Of a stretch of 64,000 nucleotides of DNA, positions 40,900 through 52,362 are shown in pieces; within the stretch, counting starts at the first letter, position 1; each line of letters begins with the position of its first letter. The position numbers were made by a program, and so were the translations under genes. Where the stretch lies: the NCBI GenBank assembly GCA_021730635.1, contig JAJNNC010000009.1, positions 62,001-126,000 on the forward strand, in the 5' to 3' direction. The stretch comes from Catalimonadaceae bacterium JC749. GTDB lineage: Bacteria; Bacteroidota; Bacteroidia; Cytophagales; Cyclobacteriaceae. The notes under the pieces are model-generated. The model ran no database searches, had not been told where the DNA came from, and saw only the letters and a list, made by a program, of their open reading frames with translations.

Positions 40900-41370
40900 A
40901 TGAAACTAAAAGCATTACAAGCCCAACCTAGTCCTGAAAACACCAGGGCGGTTCCGGGAGCCATCTTTAACTTCCTGTTGACCGGTGAACAAACGGGAGG
41001 AGAGTTTTCTTTAATGGAGATAAACGTATTGCAAGGTGGGGAGCCCCCAGCCCATACCCATCAGAATGAAAGCGAGACCTATTATGTCCTCGATGGAATG
41101 GTTGAATATGAAGTGGATGGTATAAAATTTAAGGCTGGAAAAGGGGATACTATGTTTTTGCCCCTGATGCTTAGGCATTCGTTTAAAATCCTTTCCGAGC
41201 AAGCACATTTGCTCATGATTCTCTCTCCTGCAGGTCTGGAAAAGTGGTTTTGGGAGAATAGTCAGCCGCACCAGGGAAATCGAATCCCGCCTATTCCTTT
41301 TGGACCTCCGCCAGAGGAGGTTTTAACCCATTTCGTGAAGTCTTTGGAGGAATATGGAGTAAACATGTAG
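40900..41370 (+). CDS. Cupin domain protein controlled by MarR
   Basis: 156 residues. Motif 1: GGEPPAHTHQNESETYYVLDGMVEYEV (about 46-72; H52, H54 and E58 ligands). Motif 2: GKGDTMFLPLMLRHSFKILS (H near 97). The C-terminal tail (PPIPFGPPPEEVLTHFVKSLEEYGV) is typical of the quercetin 2,3-dioxygenase-like/AraC-free cupin group. Probably an oxygenase on an aromatic substrate; inferred from the MarR pairing. Confidence 0.8.
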   Translation: MKLKALQAQPSPENTRAVPGAIFNFLLTGEQTGGEFSLMEINVLQGGEPPAHTHQNESETYYVLDGMVEYEVDGIKFKAGKGDTMFLPLMLRHSFKILSEQAHLLMILSPAGLEKWFWENSQPHQGNRIPPIPFGPPPEEVLTHFVKSLEEYGVNM

Positions 41371-41407
41371 CAATCTATTCACTTCCCCTGCAGGCTCAGA
41401 CACCCCT

Positions 41408-41546
41408 TGGGTAGGGTGTAGAGCAGGTTTTCTGATTCGCTATAGCGTGGTCGGGATTTCGGAGCTGTTTTGCAACTTTAGACAGAAACCTCACCCTACC
41501 CATCATTTTCAAATACTATGGAAGAATGAAAGAAGAAGGTTTCTGT
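41408..41546. repeat. Two interlocked inverted repeats (pseudoknot topology)
   Basis: TGGGTAGGGTG (41408-41418) pairs with CACCCTACCCA (41492-41502), and ACAGAAACCT (41482-41491) pairs with AGGTTTCTGT (41537-41546). The order A-B-A'-B' is that of an H-type pseudoknot, with B and A' directly adjacent. A third element CACCC (41401-41405) can pair with the end of A instead. It lies in the gene-free 296 bp after the cupin gene and contains no credible open frame. Confidence 0.55.
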
Positions 41547-41666
41547 TGCGCTGCCACACAGGTCTATTTTCTGTCAGATGAGCCGCAGGCTGAGCTCTCT
41601 GAAACGCATTACTTTGCCCCAAGGTCTTTTCTCTAAGGGATATTGATGCCCCTACTCTATTGTTGT

Positions 41667-41906
41667 TCAGGAGTGCTTTAATTTACCAATCAGAAAATGA
41701 AGAATCAGGGTGAGGATTGTCCAGTAAAATGTAAACCCGACAAGAAAAAATGGAGGCGGTGTATCCGGGTCTTTATGCAGAAATTCGATAAATGGCAACA
41801 GAGGGCCTATTAAAATGACTTTGACAGGAGATAGTATGGTGGATACGACAGATTTCCAGGCTGCTCGTGATTCTGATCCCAGGAAAGATTCAGGAAACTG
41901 ATCCAA
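41667..41906 (-). pseudogene. Small membrane protein fragment
   Basis: A 79-codon frame with TTG start encodes two membrane spans (about 25-43 and 53-75). The same frame continues upstream for another 23 codons through a further hydrophobic segment (FLFLLGTFAFLFGTTLLL) before hitting TAA, with no ATG. It therefore looks like the C-terminal part of a three-span membrane protein that has lost its start; a non-ATG start is possible but uncommon in Bacteroidota. Confidence 0.4.
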
Positions 41907-42140
41907 TAGCAGGGTGGTGCCAAAAAGAAAGGCAAAAGTACCCAGGAGAAAGAGGAAAACAAATTATTGAAAAAATTAAAGTACTTTGTAATTCAACTTT
42001 GAGTTACAAATGCCAGAAAAGCTATTTTTTTTTGGTTATTTTTTTCGTGCGGAAAGGCAGGTGGGGCTTGTGGCAACGCTAATCTATGTAAATACTGACT
42101 GTTACCATGGAAAGGGCGTACCACTTGTCGTTGGAAGCAC

Positions 42141-42755
42141 CTATTTTTCATCCTTTGCTAACATCCATTTCATGTATTCAGATTTTATGTTGATCAATTC
42201 ATCTGGCAACGCAAGGTCAGGATTCTCATCTTTTATTTTTTTTAACTCCTCCCTCCCCTTGGTGTCTTCTCCAAGCAGTATGAATGACATTGCCCGATTA
42301 AATCTGACACGAGCAATTTCATCGCTGTTCTCAGGATCTGATATGATATCGTCGTATAGTTCAATACTTTTTTGATAATATTGGAATGCAGTTACTGAAT
42401 CTCCCAGCCACTCATGTAACATGCCAGAAAAAGCCCATTCTTCAGCTAAATCAGGCTTTTTCTTTATCACCATCTCACTTTCCTGTAAAGCCTTTTCATA
42501 CTCCCCAAGACTCACGTAAATTGAACGCTTACCCAGATGGGGATTATAATATCTTTCGTCCAGCTCAATGGCTTTGTCATAAAGCATCAATGCGCTTTCA
42601 TACCTTTGATACTGTGCATTAATACGCGCTCTATTGTTAAATTCAATGGCCTGTAGCTTATATTCTTCTTCCTGATAGTCTTCCTGAGATAAATTGACAG
42701 GTGTACACGAAAGGGATAAAAGCAGGCAGAGCGCTGTGTTTATTGATTTGAACAT
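42141..42755 (-). CDS. TPR-repeat lipoprotein
   Basis: 204 residues from the ATG at 42755. The signal FKSINTALCLLLSLSC ends in a lipobox, so lipid-anchored in the envelope. The mature part is three or more tetratricopeptide repeats: ARINAQYQRYESALMLYDKAIELDERYYNPHLGKRSIYVSLGEYEKALQESEMVIKKKPDLAEEWAFSGMLHEWLGDSVTAFQYYQKSIEL. TPR lipoproteins act as protein-binding scaffolds. No linked gene. Confidence 0.85.
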   Translation of the reverse strand: MFKSINTALCLLLSLSCTPVNLSQEDYQEEEYKLQAIEFNNRARINAQYQRYESALMLYDKAIELDERYYNPHLGKRSIYVSLGEYEKALQESEMVIKKKPDLAEEWAFSGMLHEWLGDSVTAFQYYQKSIELYDDIISDPENSDEIARVRFNRAMSFILLGEDTKGREELKKIKDENPDLALPDELINIKSEYMKWMLAKDEK

Positions 42756-42952
42756 AATAGCAGTGTATAGATAAGATAACTCAAATACCCTCCAACGGTT
42801 TCCTATAGACACTGTAATAGTTTTACCCACTGCGTTTTAGTTTATCAGTGGCTACGATATTCGTTCTTGCACTGCTGCCGCTATTGTGTTTTTACATGCT
42901 TGTCGCCAGTATTTTATTTGAATAAATATTGAAGACTACAAATGCTTTACAA

Positions 42953-43486
42953 TTACGGCTTCACCTCTTCCACTTCCCGCCACACAAAGTTTGATTTGCG
43001 GTGTTTGATGAGCCACTGATTGTCTTCCCTTACAAATTGATCATTGTAAATGGTGTACAATGTGGTTTTCGTTGGTTTGCCCTCTTGCTCACCCACCAAA
43101 ATGACCCGACAATACGAGGTGGCTTCTGCTTTGTCACCTTGTAAATCAATGGTCTGCTGTCCGTTTTGGTGATATACCGTATGGAAGTTAGCCAGGAAGC
43201 CTGAGAAAGCCTGTTTCAGTTGCTCTCGTCCTTGCAGTGAAGAAGAACGCTGACCGTTTGCGTAGGATTCCACTACCCCGTCTTTGGTGAATAGCATTAC
43301 CTGCTCTTCAATTTCTTTGGTATCGGCCAAATTAGAGAATTCATCCACCACCTGCTTGATGGCCATTTTGTCCTCCATCACCGACAGGCGTTGTTGCAAA
43401 TCTGCCTGATTGTTGTTTTGTCCAAAGCTCATAATTGTCATGGTTAGTAGTAAAACTGTAATGATTATTCGTTGCGTGGTTTTCAT
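42953..43486 (-). CDS. Exported SnoaL-like/NTF2-fold protein
   Basis: 177 residues with a Sec signal (QRIIITVLLLTMTIMSFGQ). NTF2-like pattern: LSVMEDKMAIKQVVDEFSNLADTKEIEEQVMLFTKDGVVESYANGQ, with the typical QLFAGFLANF-type helix and QWLIKHRKSNFVWREV. It is the last gene of the aldo/keto reductase operon, 15 bp after the hydrolase. Members can be steroid isomerase-like or simply ligand-binding. Confidence 0.8.
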   Translation of the reverse strand: MKTTQRIIITVLLLTMTIMSFGQNNNQADLQQRLSVMEDKMAIKQVVDEFSNLADTKEIEEQVMLFTKDGVVESYANGQRSSSLQGREQLKQAFSGFLANFHTVYHQNGQQTIDLQGDKAEATSYCRVILVGEQEGKPTKTTLYTIYNDQFVREDNQWLIKHRKSNFVWREVEEVKP

Positions 43487-43501
43487 AATTCCTTAGAAGT
43501 T

Positions 43502-44548
43502 TTATTCGTTGTCTTTAATCCAGTCTATAATGATATCAGCTACCTGCTGATTATTTTTATCCTGCATCAACATATGGCTATTGCCATGAATGCCTAGGTT
43601 GGGCAGGTAAATCAATGTGGCTTTTCCACCGGCAGCATTCAGGCGCTGTACAAAATCTCCCCAGCCGTCGTGGTAGTTTTTCCAGGAATGACCCGGAATA
43701 CCCGTTTCATTTTCTAAATAGTCGCCAAACACCACCAGTAAGGGAATGGTCGCCAAGGCACTAAGCTGTTCATCAGTAAAGTCGGCTCCAGTACCGCCTG
43801 GCTCCAGCATCACCATTGCTTTGATCCCTTTCGGATTCAGTAGCGCTGACTCAATGGGAAACCGCCCCGATTGTGAATGACTGACCAATACCGTATGTTT
43901 TAGCTCAGCAGCAAGGGCAGAAAGATACAAATAATTGGGATTTGGGTCTGCCAGCCCAAACAAGGCAAAAGGAATACTCTGCTTCGAGAATTCACCTACA
44001 GCACCAATGGGGTATTTCGCTTCTTTGACTGGCTGCTGATTTTTCAAGCCAAAGCGAAAATTGATCCACGTATTCTCATCAGAAATTCGTTGAAAAGTTT
44101 CCTGATTTTTTGCAGCAAGCTGTTCTTCTCTCACCAGATTATAGTATTTCTGGTTAAAACCGGAGCGTCCTGCCCCCACCTGATCAACCATATACACCGG
44201 GTATCCTTTTCTCACAAAATATTCATTCCAACCCATCCTTCCATCCGGTGTGGTTTCCCAGGTTTTGCCACTCAAATTCATGCCGTGAATAAAGACAAAA
44301 GACATACTATCTGTGCGATGTTGGGGCACCATATAATTTACATACATTTGGTTGACAGTTACATGTCCTTCCGAGCTAAAACCGCCTAACTCCGTTTGGT
44401 TTTGAAACTGCTTATCGCCTCCCAGATAAAAACTTCCCAGCGATTGTAACACCAAAGGCTCGCTTTCAGACTGTATGGCAGCCAGTGGCTGTGCCATGGA
44501 AATATGGGCCAGACAAAGGAAAATAGCATGAAGAATACTTTTCGTCAT
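43502..44548 (-). CDS. Exported alpha/beta hydrolase
   Basis: 348 residues with a Sec signal (HAIFLCLAHISMAQ). FVFIHGMNLSGKTWETTPDGRMGWNEYFVRKGYPVYMVDQVGAGRSG gives the oxyanion hole and first loop; VLVSHSQSGRFPIESA is the nucleophile elbow, with S-x-S-x-G in place of G-x-S-x-G; HGNSHMLMQD holds the histidine. It resembles the esterase group that accompanies Tat-exported reductases. Third gene of the operon, 17 bp after the second reductase. Confidence 0.85.
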   Translation of the reverse strand: MTKSILHAIFLCLAHISMAQPLAAIQSESEPLVLQSLGSFYLGGDKQFQNQTELGGFSSEGHVTVNQMYVNYMVPQHRTDSMSFVFIHGMNLSGKTWETTPDGRMGWNEYFVRKGYPVYMVDQVGAGRSGFNQKYYNLVREEQLAAKNQETFQRISDENTWINFRFGLKNQQPVKEAKYPIGAVGEFSKQSIPFALFGLADPNPNYLYLSALAAELKHTVLVSHSQSGRFPIESALLNPKGIKAMVMLEPGGTGADFTDEQLSALATIPLLVVFGDYLENETGIPGHSWKNYHDGWGDFVQRLNAAGGKATLIYLPNLGIHGNSHMLMQDKNNQQVADIIIDWIKDNE

Positions 44549-44565
44549 TTGATTTGTATTGCTAT

Positions 44566-45657
<1,092 letters not shown>

Positions 45658-45661
45658 GGTA

Positions 45662-46918
<1,257 letters not shown>

Positions 46919-46934
46919 TTATTGACTGATACCA

Positions 46935-46942
46935 CAAAGATA
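46935..46942 (-). promoter_or_regulatory. -7 element of the aldo/keto reductase operon
   Basis: TATCTTTG on the minus strand, 35 bp before the ATG at 46900. The remaining 160 bp to the divergent AraC start are AT-rich without an obvious dyad. Confidence 0.6.
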
Positions 46943-47110
46943 AGGGGTGAACTTAGAAAATATCTGACATATTTTACGGTAATACTTTCACATATTTCCT
47001 TTTTTATCTGATTTTTACTAGAAAATGAAGTCAATAATAATATATTGCAAATATATTTATGATACAAAACACCTATTTAGTAAATATAAATTGTTCAATA
47101 CAGAAGTAGT

Positions 47111-47944
47111 ATGGTCAATCGTTCAGTACAGCAATCGCCCGATGTCATTGTATTAGATCGCTTTGACACGGAACAAATTCCAAAGGATTATTTAGAACGG
47201 TATTTCACGCATATACTTTGTCATGCAGGTTCAGGACAATTTCAAATGGCAGATCAAACTTACCAGATTTCAGAAAATGATATTGTGATTTGGTTGCCTT
47301 CGGTGAATATTACCCACGTGCTGTTTTCCCCTGATTTTAAGGCGTCGTTTTTGTTCCTTTCATTCGAGGTGTTGAGTAAAAATAATCCTGATATCAGTTG
47401 GGGCATCAAGGGGTTTTTATTTTCTCAGGAAAATCCGGTGGTATCCCTTTCTGAAAAAGAAAAAGGTATTTGCCAAACCAATTTTCGATTGCTACAGGAG
47501 AAATATGATGACACTGAGCACAGATTCAGACAGGAAGTGCTCGACTGCCAGATACAGATGTTTGTCATGGATATGTGGAATATTTTTGCCCGCGAAATCG
47601 AAAGGCGACTCCACACCAACGAACGCGGTTCTTTGTTTGAGCGATTTTTACAACTGGTGCAGGTGCATTGTATGGAACACCGTGAGGTGGAATTCTACAG
47701 CGAAAAGCTGTTTATCACATCAAAATACCTGACCGAGATTTGCAAAAAAAACAGTGGAAAAACAGCGATGGAATGGATACAGAATTACACCACACAACGC
47801 ATCATCAATCTGCTGAAAAACAAAAACCTCACACTCACAGAAATCGCTTATACACTCCATTTTTCCAGTGCATCCTTTTTCAGCCGCTATGTGAGAAAAG
47901 TGCTGGGTATGTCGCCTTCGGAGTACCGACAGCGGTTGGAATGA
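47111..47944 (+). CDS. AraC family transcriptional regulator of the reductase operon
   Basis: 277 residues. The N-terminal half is a cupin-type sensor (ERYFTHILCHAGSGQFQMADQTYQISENDIVIWLPSVNITHV). The C-terminal half has both helix-turn-helix units, EFYSEKLFITSKYLTEICKKNSG and NLTLTEIAYTLHFSSASFFSRYVRKVLGMSPSEYRQRL. Divergent position in front of the four-gene export operon makes it the likely regulator; the effector is unknown. Confidence 0.9.
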   Translation: MVNRSVQQSPDVIVLDRFDTEQIPKDYLERYFTHILCHAGSGQFQMADQTYQISENDIVIWLPSVNITHVLFSPDFKASFLFLSFEVLSKNNPDISWGIKGFLFSQENPVVSLSEKEKGICQTNFRLLQEKYDDTEHRFRQEVLDCQIQMFVMDMWNIFAREIERRLHTNERGSLFERFLQLVQVHCMEHREVEFYSEKLFITSKYLTEICKKNSGKTAMEWIQNYTTQRIINLLKNKNLTLTEIAYTLHFSSASFFSRYVRKVLGMSPSEYRQRLE

Positions 47945-47990
47945 TAATCAAACTGGCTACTCTCGTACGGAACGATGCTTTGGACAGTCT

Positions 47991-48353
47991 TTAAGATCTT
48001 GATAATTTTTCTTTCGCTTCTTCCAATGATCCGACAAAATTTATTCTGCCAGTCTGGTTGCTTTCGTAAATGAAGTCTCTTAAACTTTTGCTTGAAATAT
48101 GCTCGAAATCACCAATTATCGCTAATCTGCTATTGTAAGTGGAGAATTTCTGTAAGATGTCTCCGGCCATTTTTGTTTTAAGATCAAAAAAATCGGGCAA
48201 TACATTTTTCTCATGAATGATCATGCCTTCAGCTCCTTGATAGTAACCATTCATCATCAGATCCAATGCATCCTGGGTGGTTCTAATTTCTACTTGATCC
48301 GATTGCAGGTAAGCTAATTTGACTTTGTTTACTTCAATGATCTCGATATTCAT
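47991..48353 (-). CDS. DUF4180 family protein
   Basis: 120 residues. The LAYLQSDQVEIRTTQDALDLMMNGYYQGAEGMIIHEKNVLPDFFDLKTKMAGDILQKFSTYNSRLAIIGDFEHISSKSLRDFIYESNQTGRINFVGSLEEA region is the DUF4180 pattern, a small standalone domain of unknown function common in Bacteroidota. Monocistronic; it converges with the AraC gene. Confidence 0.85.
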   Translation of the reverse strand: MNIEIIEVNKVKLAYLQSDQVEIRTTQDALDLMMNGYYQGAEGMIIHEKNVLPDFFDLKTKMAGDILQKFSTYNSRLAIIGDFEHISSKSLRDFIYESNQTGRINFVGSLEEAKEKLSRS

Positions 48354-48439
48354 GCTTACTGTATTTTCGTTTATTGGGCTGAACGTGACAAAATGTTAGA
48401 GCTGCCAATAATGGAGCTCATTTTTCTGTACGTTTGTAG

Positions 48440-49036
48440 CTAAAGCTTGTTAGGCTTTGTTTTCATGATTTCCCCATTATATTTTATCCTGTATTGGGTT
48501 GTTACCGTATCACGATTCCAGGTTTTATAATCACCAAAATCCTTGTTTCCAGTATATGTTGTTACGGTGAAAGTCGTATCATTATTGAAAACTGTCCGGA
48601 TCTTTTTATAAGCGTGTTCCCATAAAGTTTCTTCTGCTACCATTTGGCTTGAAATCAATTTGCAATCCTTTATTATGACCAGGTGTGCTGATGCATACTC
48701 TCCTTCATCAATGATATAGCTAAATATGTTCAAATCAGGATTCTTGTGAATTGAGTAATAGCTGTAACTTGGATATGGAAAATTATCTTCTGGTGGAGAA
48801 ACCTTTAAAATTTTAGCAATAGCAGGGTCCATAGTGACTATATGTTGCTTTTCCTTATTCAAAGTGATAGTATCCTCATTAACAAGCAGAAATTTATTTT
48901 CAGCGAGCAAAGAGTCTACACCACAGGTTAATTTGTTAATTCTCTCTAACCCAAAATCAATAGTATGAACTTGTATAAATGAATAAAATAGTATTGAAAG
49001 TATAGTCAAACAGGTATAGCGTTTTTTCACGTTCAT
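48440..49036 (-). CDS. Exported protein of unknown function
   Basis: 198 residues. The N-terminal hydrophobic stretch TCLTILSILFYSFIQVHT is a Sec signal or anchor, with no lipobox cysteine in the right place. The mature part is rich in charged and aromatic residues with two conserved-looking cysteines (CGVDSLL, KDCKLIS). I recognise no family. Monocistronic. Confidence 0.55.
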   Translation of the reverse strand: MNVKKRYTCLTILSILFYSFIQVHTIDFGLERINKLTCGVDSLLAENKFLLVNEDTITLNKEKQHIVTMDPAIAKILKVSPPEDNFPYPSYSYYSIHKNPDLNIFSYIIDEGEYASAHLVIIKDCKLISSQMVAEETLWEHAYKKIRTVFNNDTTFTVTTYTGNKDFGDYKTWNRDTVTTQYRIKYNGEIMKTKPNKL

Positions 49037-49205
49037 TTTTTAATAAAATGCATCAATGTTTAGAGTAACCAAAACTTGTAGCCTTTGACTCCTATCCGCT
49101 CGTAGCAAGTGAGCCCCGCAGATGAAGCCCTGCGAAATCACTGTATGCTCCCTGTTTGCTTTCTGCTGTAGCAGTACGTTTATCTTTTTTCTCCTGTTAA
49201 TTTCC

Positions 49206-49604
49206 TTACCACTTCCCTCGTCGCTTACTCTCTTCTATCAAGGCTGTCAGGTCAGCGGCCGGACGGATTTCCCAACTACAGCCACCCCGTCCCAGACGAA
49301 GAGAGGGGTGCTTTGACAACAAGCGGATAGCATGGTTAAGATCTGTAGCTTCCAGTATCATGATACCTCCTATTTGCTCTTTGGTTTCAGCAAAGGGGCC
49401 GTCGGTCACGGAGACATTGCCACTGCGCCACCGCAAGGTGGTAGCATTCTGAACACCTTGTAGCGCCTCACCCCCTGCTAAGTGACCATTCTTCCGAAGT
49501 TCATCATCGTACATAAAACACTCGTCCGTAAAAGTGTTCCGTTCGCTTTCTGGTATGGTTTCCCAAACTTCTTCATGCATATAGCCAAGGCAAATGTATT
49601 TCAT
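49206..49604 (-). CDS. YciI/DGPF domain protein linked to ECF42 sigma
   Basis: 132 residues from the ATG at 49604; the frame upstream to 49688 is atypical. MKYICLGYMHEEVWETIPESERNTF and the defining VSVTDGPFAETKEQIGGIMILEATDL motif (DGPF) identify the YCII-related family that is genetically tied to ECF42 sigma factors. Here the sigma gene is 1 kb away with the RibD-C gene between. The biochemical role of the DGPF protein is not established. Confidence 0.9.
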   Translation of the reverse strand: MKYICLGYMHEEVWETIPESERNTFTDECFMYDDELRKNGHLAGGEALQGVQNATTLRWRSGNVSVTDGPFAETKEQIGGIMILEATDLNHAIRLLSKHPSLRLGRGGCSWEIRPAADLTALIEESKRRGKW

Positions 49605-49714
49605 AATTATCCTTTTATGTTTATTGAATAAATTGAATTTTTGCTTGATCGGCCCCTTCTGCAGGTAACCTAATCTGGTTGTAGCCATTAATAGGCTGAT
49701 TTCTCAGACATACC

Positions 49715-50458
49715 TTAGGGTGTCTCCCCTTTTACAATTTGTTTACGTTGGAGGATTATATGCGTCGCCTTCTCCGACGCCTCGAAGCGGACACATTCGT
49801 AACCAGCGCTCCGTAAGTCAACTCTCTCAAAAAGCCGCTCTCCCCCACCGAGTATAGTCGGGGTGATAGCAATATGCAGCTCATCGACGAGTCCTTCACG
49901 AAGATACTGTTGTATCGTGTTTGCCCCACCTCCAATTCGAATATCCTTCCCATTGGCTGCCTCTCGTGCCCTGGCAAGCGCATCCTGAATGCCTCCGGTA
50001 ACAAAGTAAAAGGTTGTTCCACCCTCCATCTCCAAGGGAGGTCTTTCATGGTGGGTCAGCACGTAAACCGGAACGTGATAAGGAGGATTGGCCCCCCACC
50101 AGCCCTTCCAGTTCATGTCCGGCCAGGGGCCTCGGATCGGCCCGAACATGTTCCTGCCGATGATCCATGCGCCGATGTTCTCGAACCCTCGCCGCGCTAA
50201 GTCGTCGTCGAGCCCGGTCGTACCATCCTCTTGTCTATGCTTGGCGCGAGGATCGAAGGTGCTATGCATCGCTCGGAACGTCTGCGTCGGTAGGAACCAG
50301 TTGTGTAGCTCCTCCCCGCCGACGCCGAGGGGATTGTCCACACTTTGATCAGGCCCCGCCCCGTACCCGTCAAGGGAGATGGAAAAGCTCTCTACCCGGA
50401 CCAGCGTTTTTTTTACGTCCTCTTTTTCTTTCCCGATGTTCTTTTTGTTTTCAGTCAT
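49715..50458 (-). CDS. RibD C-terminal/DHFR-family reductase
   Basis: 247 residues. Dihydrofolate-reductase-like fold: SISLDGYGAGPDQSVDNPLGVGGEELHNW at the start and FYFVTGGIQDALARAREAANGKDIRIGGGANTIQQYLREGLVDELHIAITPTILGGGERLF as the NADPH-binding C-terminal part. The gene is clearly richer in GC than its neighbours in 50000-50400, with CGC/CCG-rich codons, a sign of acquisition from a higher-GC donor. It lies between the YciI and sigma genes, and the three form one functional cluster. Confidence 0.9.
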   Translation of the reverse strand: MTENKKNIGKEKEDVKKTLVRVESFSISLDGYGAGPDQSVDNPLGVGGEELHNWFLPTQTFRAMHSTFDPRAKHRQEDGTTGLDDDLARRGFENIGAWIIGRNMFGPIRGPWPDMNWKGWWGANPPYHVPVYVLTHHERPPLEMEGGTTFYFVTGGIQDALARAREAANGKDIRIGGGANTIQQYLREGLVDELHIAITPTILGGGERLFERVDLRSAGYECVRFEASEKATHIILQRKQIVKGETP

Positions 50459-50560
50459 GTGCTCTTAAAGTTTATTTGACGATTATTTTTGTTGTGTTCA
50501 CCAGGTAGTCGAATGGCAGACCAGGAAATCGACAAACAACTTTACATTTTTTTCATTTTT

Positions 50561-51835
50561 TTATCCCGTTCCCAGTTCTCTAAGTTTTCGTTCAATAAAT
50601 CGCCGTTCCGGATCTTGTTGTGCAAGGGCCAGGGCTCGTTCCCAGGAAGCCCTTGCTTCGTTGGTCCGGCCTATTTTCCGGCATAGCTCCGCCCGTGCCG
50701 AGTGGGCCAGCTGATAGTCGTTTAACTCCCCTCGCTCCAGAATCGCATCGATCTGCTGCAATCCTGCTTCAGGGCCTTTGTACATGGCGATGGCGACCGC
50801 ACGGTTTAATTCAATAACAGGAGAAGGGTTTAGGCGCAGCAACAGGCCATACAGTCCGGCAATCTGTGCCCAGTCCGTAGCCTCAGGACTCTTTGCTTCG
50901 GCATGTAAGGCCGCAATGCCTGCCTGCAGGGTATATGGGCCTGCCCGTTTGGATGAAAAGGCCTGGTCTACCAGCGACAATCCCTCCTCAATCATCTCTC
51001 GATCCCAGAGCGAACGGTCCTGGTCTTCCAGAAGAATAAGATCTCCTGCCTGTGTGGTACGGGCCTGCTGTCGGGATTCGTGCAGCAGCATGAGGCCAAG
51101 CAATCCTGTCACTTCGGGATCAGGCAGCAAATCGTGCAGAAGGCGTCCGAGTCGAATTGCTTCGCTGGAGAGGTCAATGCGGGTGACCGATTCCCCGGAT
51201 GAAGCGTAATAGCCTTCGTTGAATACCAGGTAAATCACCTGGAGGACGGCCCCGAGCCGGTCTGGCAATTCATGTTCCGGAGGGACTTCAAACGGTATTT
51301 TTGCCTCACGAATTTTGGCCTTGGCACGGACAATCCGCTGGGCCAGCGTAGAGGGCGTAACCAGAAACGCGCTGGCGATCTCTTCGGTCGTCAGATCACA
51401 AACCTCACGCAGGGTCATGGCCGTGCGTGCTTCGAGCGACAGCGCGGGGTGACAGCAGGTGAAGATCAGCCGGAGCACATCGTCTTCAATCTCTTTGTCA
51501 ACCTGCCTGGAAGGATCGGCAGTATCAGCTTCCAGTTGCCGGACATGCTGTACCTGCAAGGGGTCAAATTTTGATTGACGCCGGACACGATCGATGGCTT
51601 TAAACCGCCCGGTGGACACCAGCCATGCCCGTGGATTTGAAGGAATACCTTTTTCACGCCATTGTTCAAGCGCTGCCTTGAAGGCATCCTGCATGGCGTC
51701 TTCGGCAAGGTCAAAGTCTCCAAGCAGGCGAATCAGTGTGGCAAAAACAAGGCGCGACTCTTTACGATAAATCTCGCCGAGGTGTTGATGAATATGTTCC
51801 GCAGAATTTTGCATGCTTGTCTGTTCAATGTGCAT
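50561..51835 (-). CDS. ECF42-type sigma factor with C-terminal TPR-like domain
   Basis: About 424 residues from the ATG at 51835 (51814 also plausible; the frame to 51940 begins with a signal-like stretch inappropriate for a sigma factor). Region 2: RLVFATLIRLLGDFDLAEDAMQDAFKAALEQW. Region 4: MTLREVCDLTTEEIASAFLVTPSTLAQRIVRAKAKIREA. A long C-terminal extension (about 215-420) with the DUF6596 pattern NEGYYASSGE... and TPR-like helices is the hallmark of ECF42, which has no anti-sigma factor. It is expected to direct transcription of the adjacent YciI and RibD-C genes. Confidence 0.9.
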   Translation of the reverse strand: MHIEQTSMQNSAEHIHQHLGEIYRKESRLVFATLIRLLGDFDLAEDAMQDAFKAALEQWREKGIPSNPRAWLVSTGRFKAIDRVRRQSKFDPLQVQHVRQLEADTADPSRQVDKEIEDDVLRLIFTCCHPALSLEARTAMTLREVCDLTTEEIASAFLVTPSTLAQRIVRAKAKIREAKIPFEVPPEHELPDRLGAVLQVIYLVFNEGYYASSGESVTRIDLSSEAIRLGRLLHDLLPDPEVTGLLGLMLLHESRQQARTTQAGDLILLEDQDRSLWDREMIEEGLSLVDQAFSSKRAGPYTLQAGIAALHAEAKSPEATDWAQIAGLYGLLLRLNPSPVIELNRAVAIAMYKGPEAGLQQIDAILERGELNDYQLAHSARAELCRKIGRTNEARASWERALALAQQDPERRFIERKLRELGTG

Positions 51836-52362
51836 CATCCTGGGTTCAGGCTCGGAAAATTCTGTAGCAGGCATGCCTGTTGCGAATAGCATGAAAGCAG
51901 CAACACAGCACCACACCTGCCCTCGATACCAACGAAGCACTGCGTTTCACAAGTCCAACACCAGAACCACGACCTTTCCAAATTGGGAAGGTGCACTAAG
52001 CTGTTAAAAATAGGTCTTGAAATGGACATTTTTACTATGTCAATCTGCATTTCGTATGGGATACTTTTGGTCGTTGGGTTATTCAAGGATGAATCTCTTT
52101 TTATCCCTTATCAACGCATTGAGCTGATTCATAAATTTGAAGAATTTTTCATCTGGCTGTGATGATAGTAAATAATTGTTTCATGCATTATAGTGAACAA
52201 CAGAGGCTTTTACATGGAGAGGATCAAATTCTCTGCCTTCAAATTTTGTCGTTTGCCCATAAACACCTGGCCGTGAGCATAGGCCCATCAAAAAAGTAAG
52301 AAGTAGTTCTTCCATCTTCTTGCATTCAAAAGACAATAAGATATTTTTGGTCCTGTTGCGGC
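51836..52362. other. Gene-free stretch with a possible fragment
   Basis: About 520 bp. On the minus strand a 33-codon stretch ending near 52083 (KFFKFMNQLNALIRDKKRF) reads like the end of a protein but has no start, and a 71-codon frame at 52181-52396 overlaps the next gene. I regard both as unproven. No promoter or dyad stands out. Confidence 0.3.
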
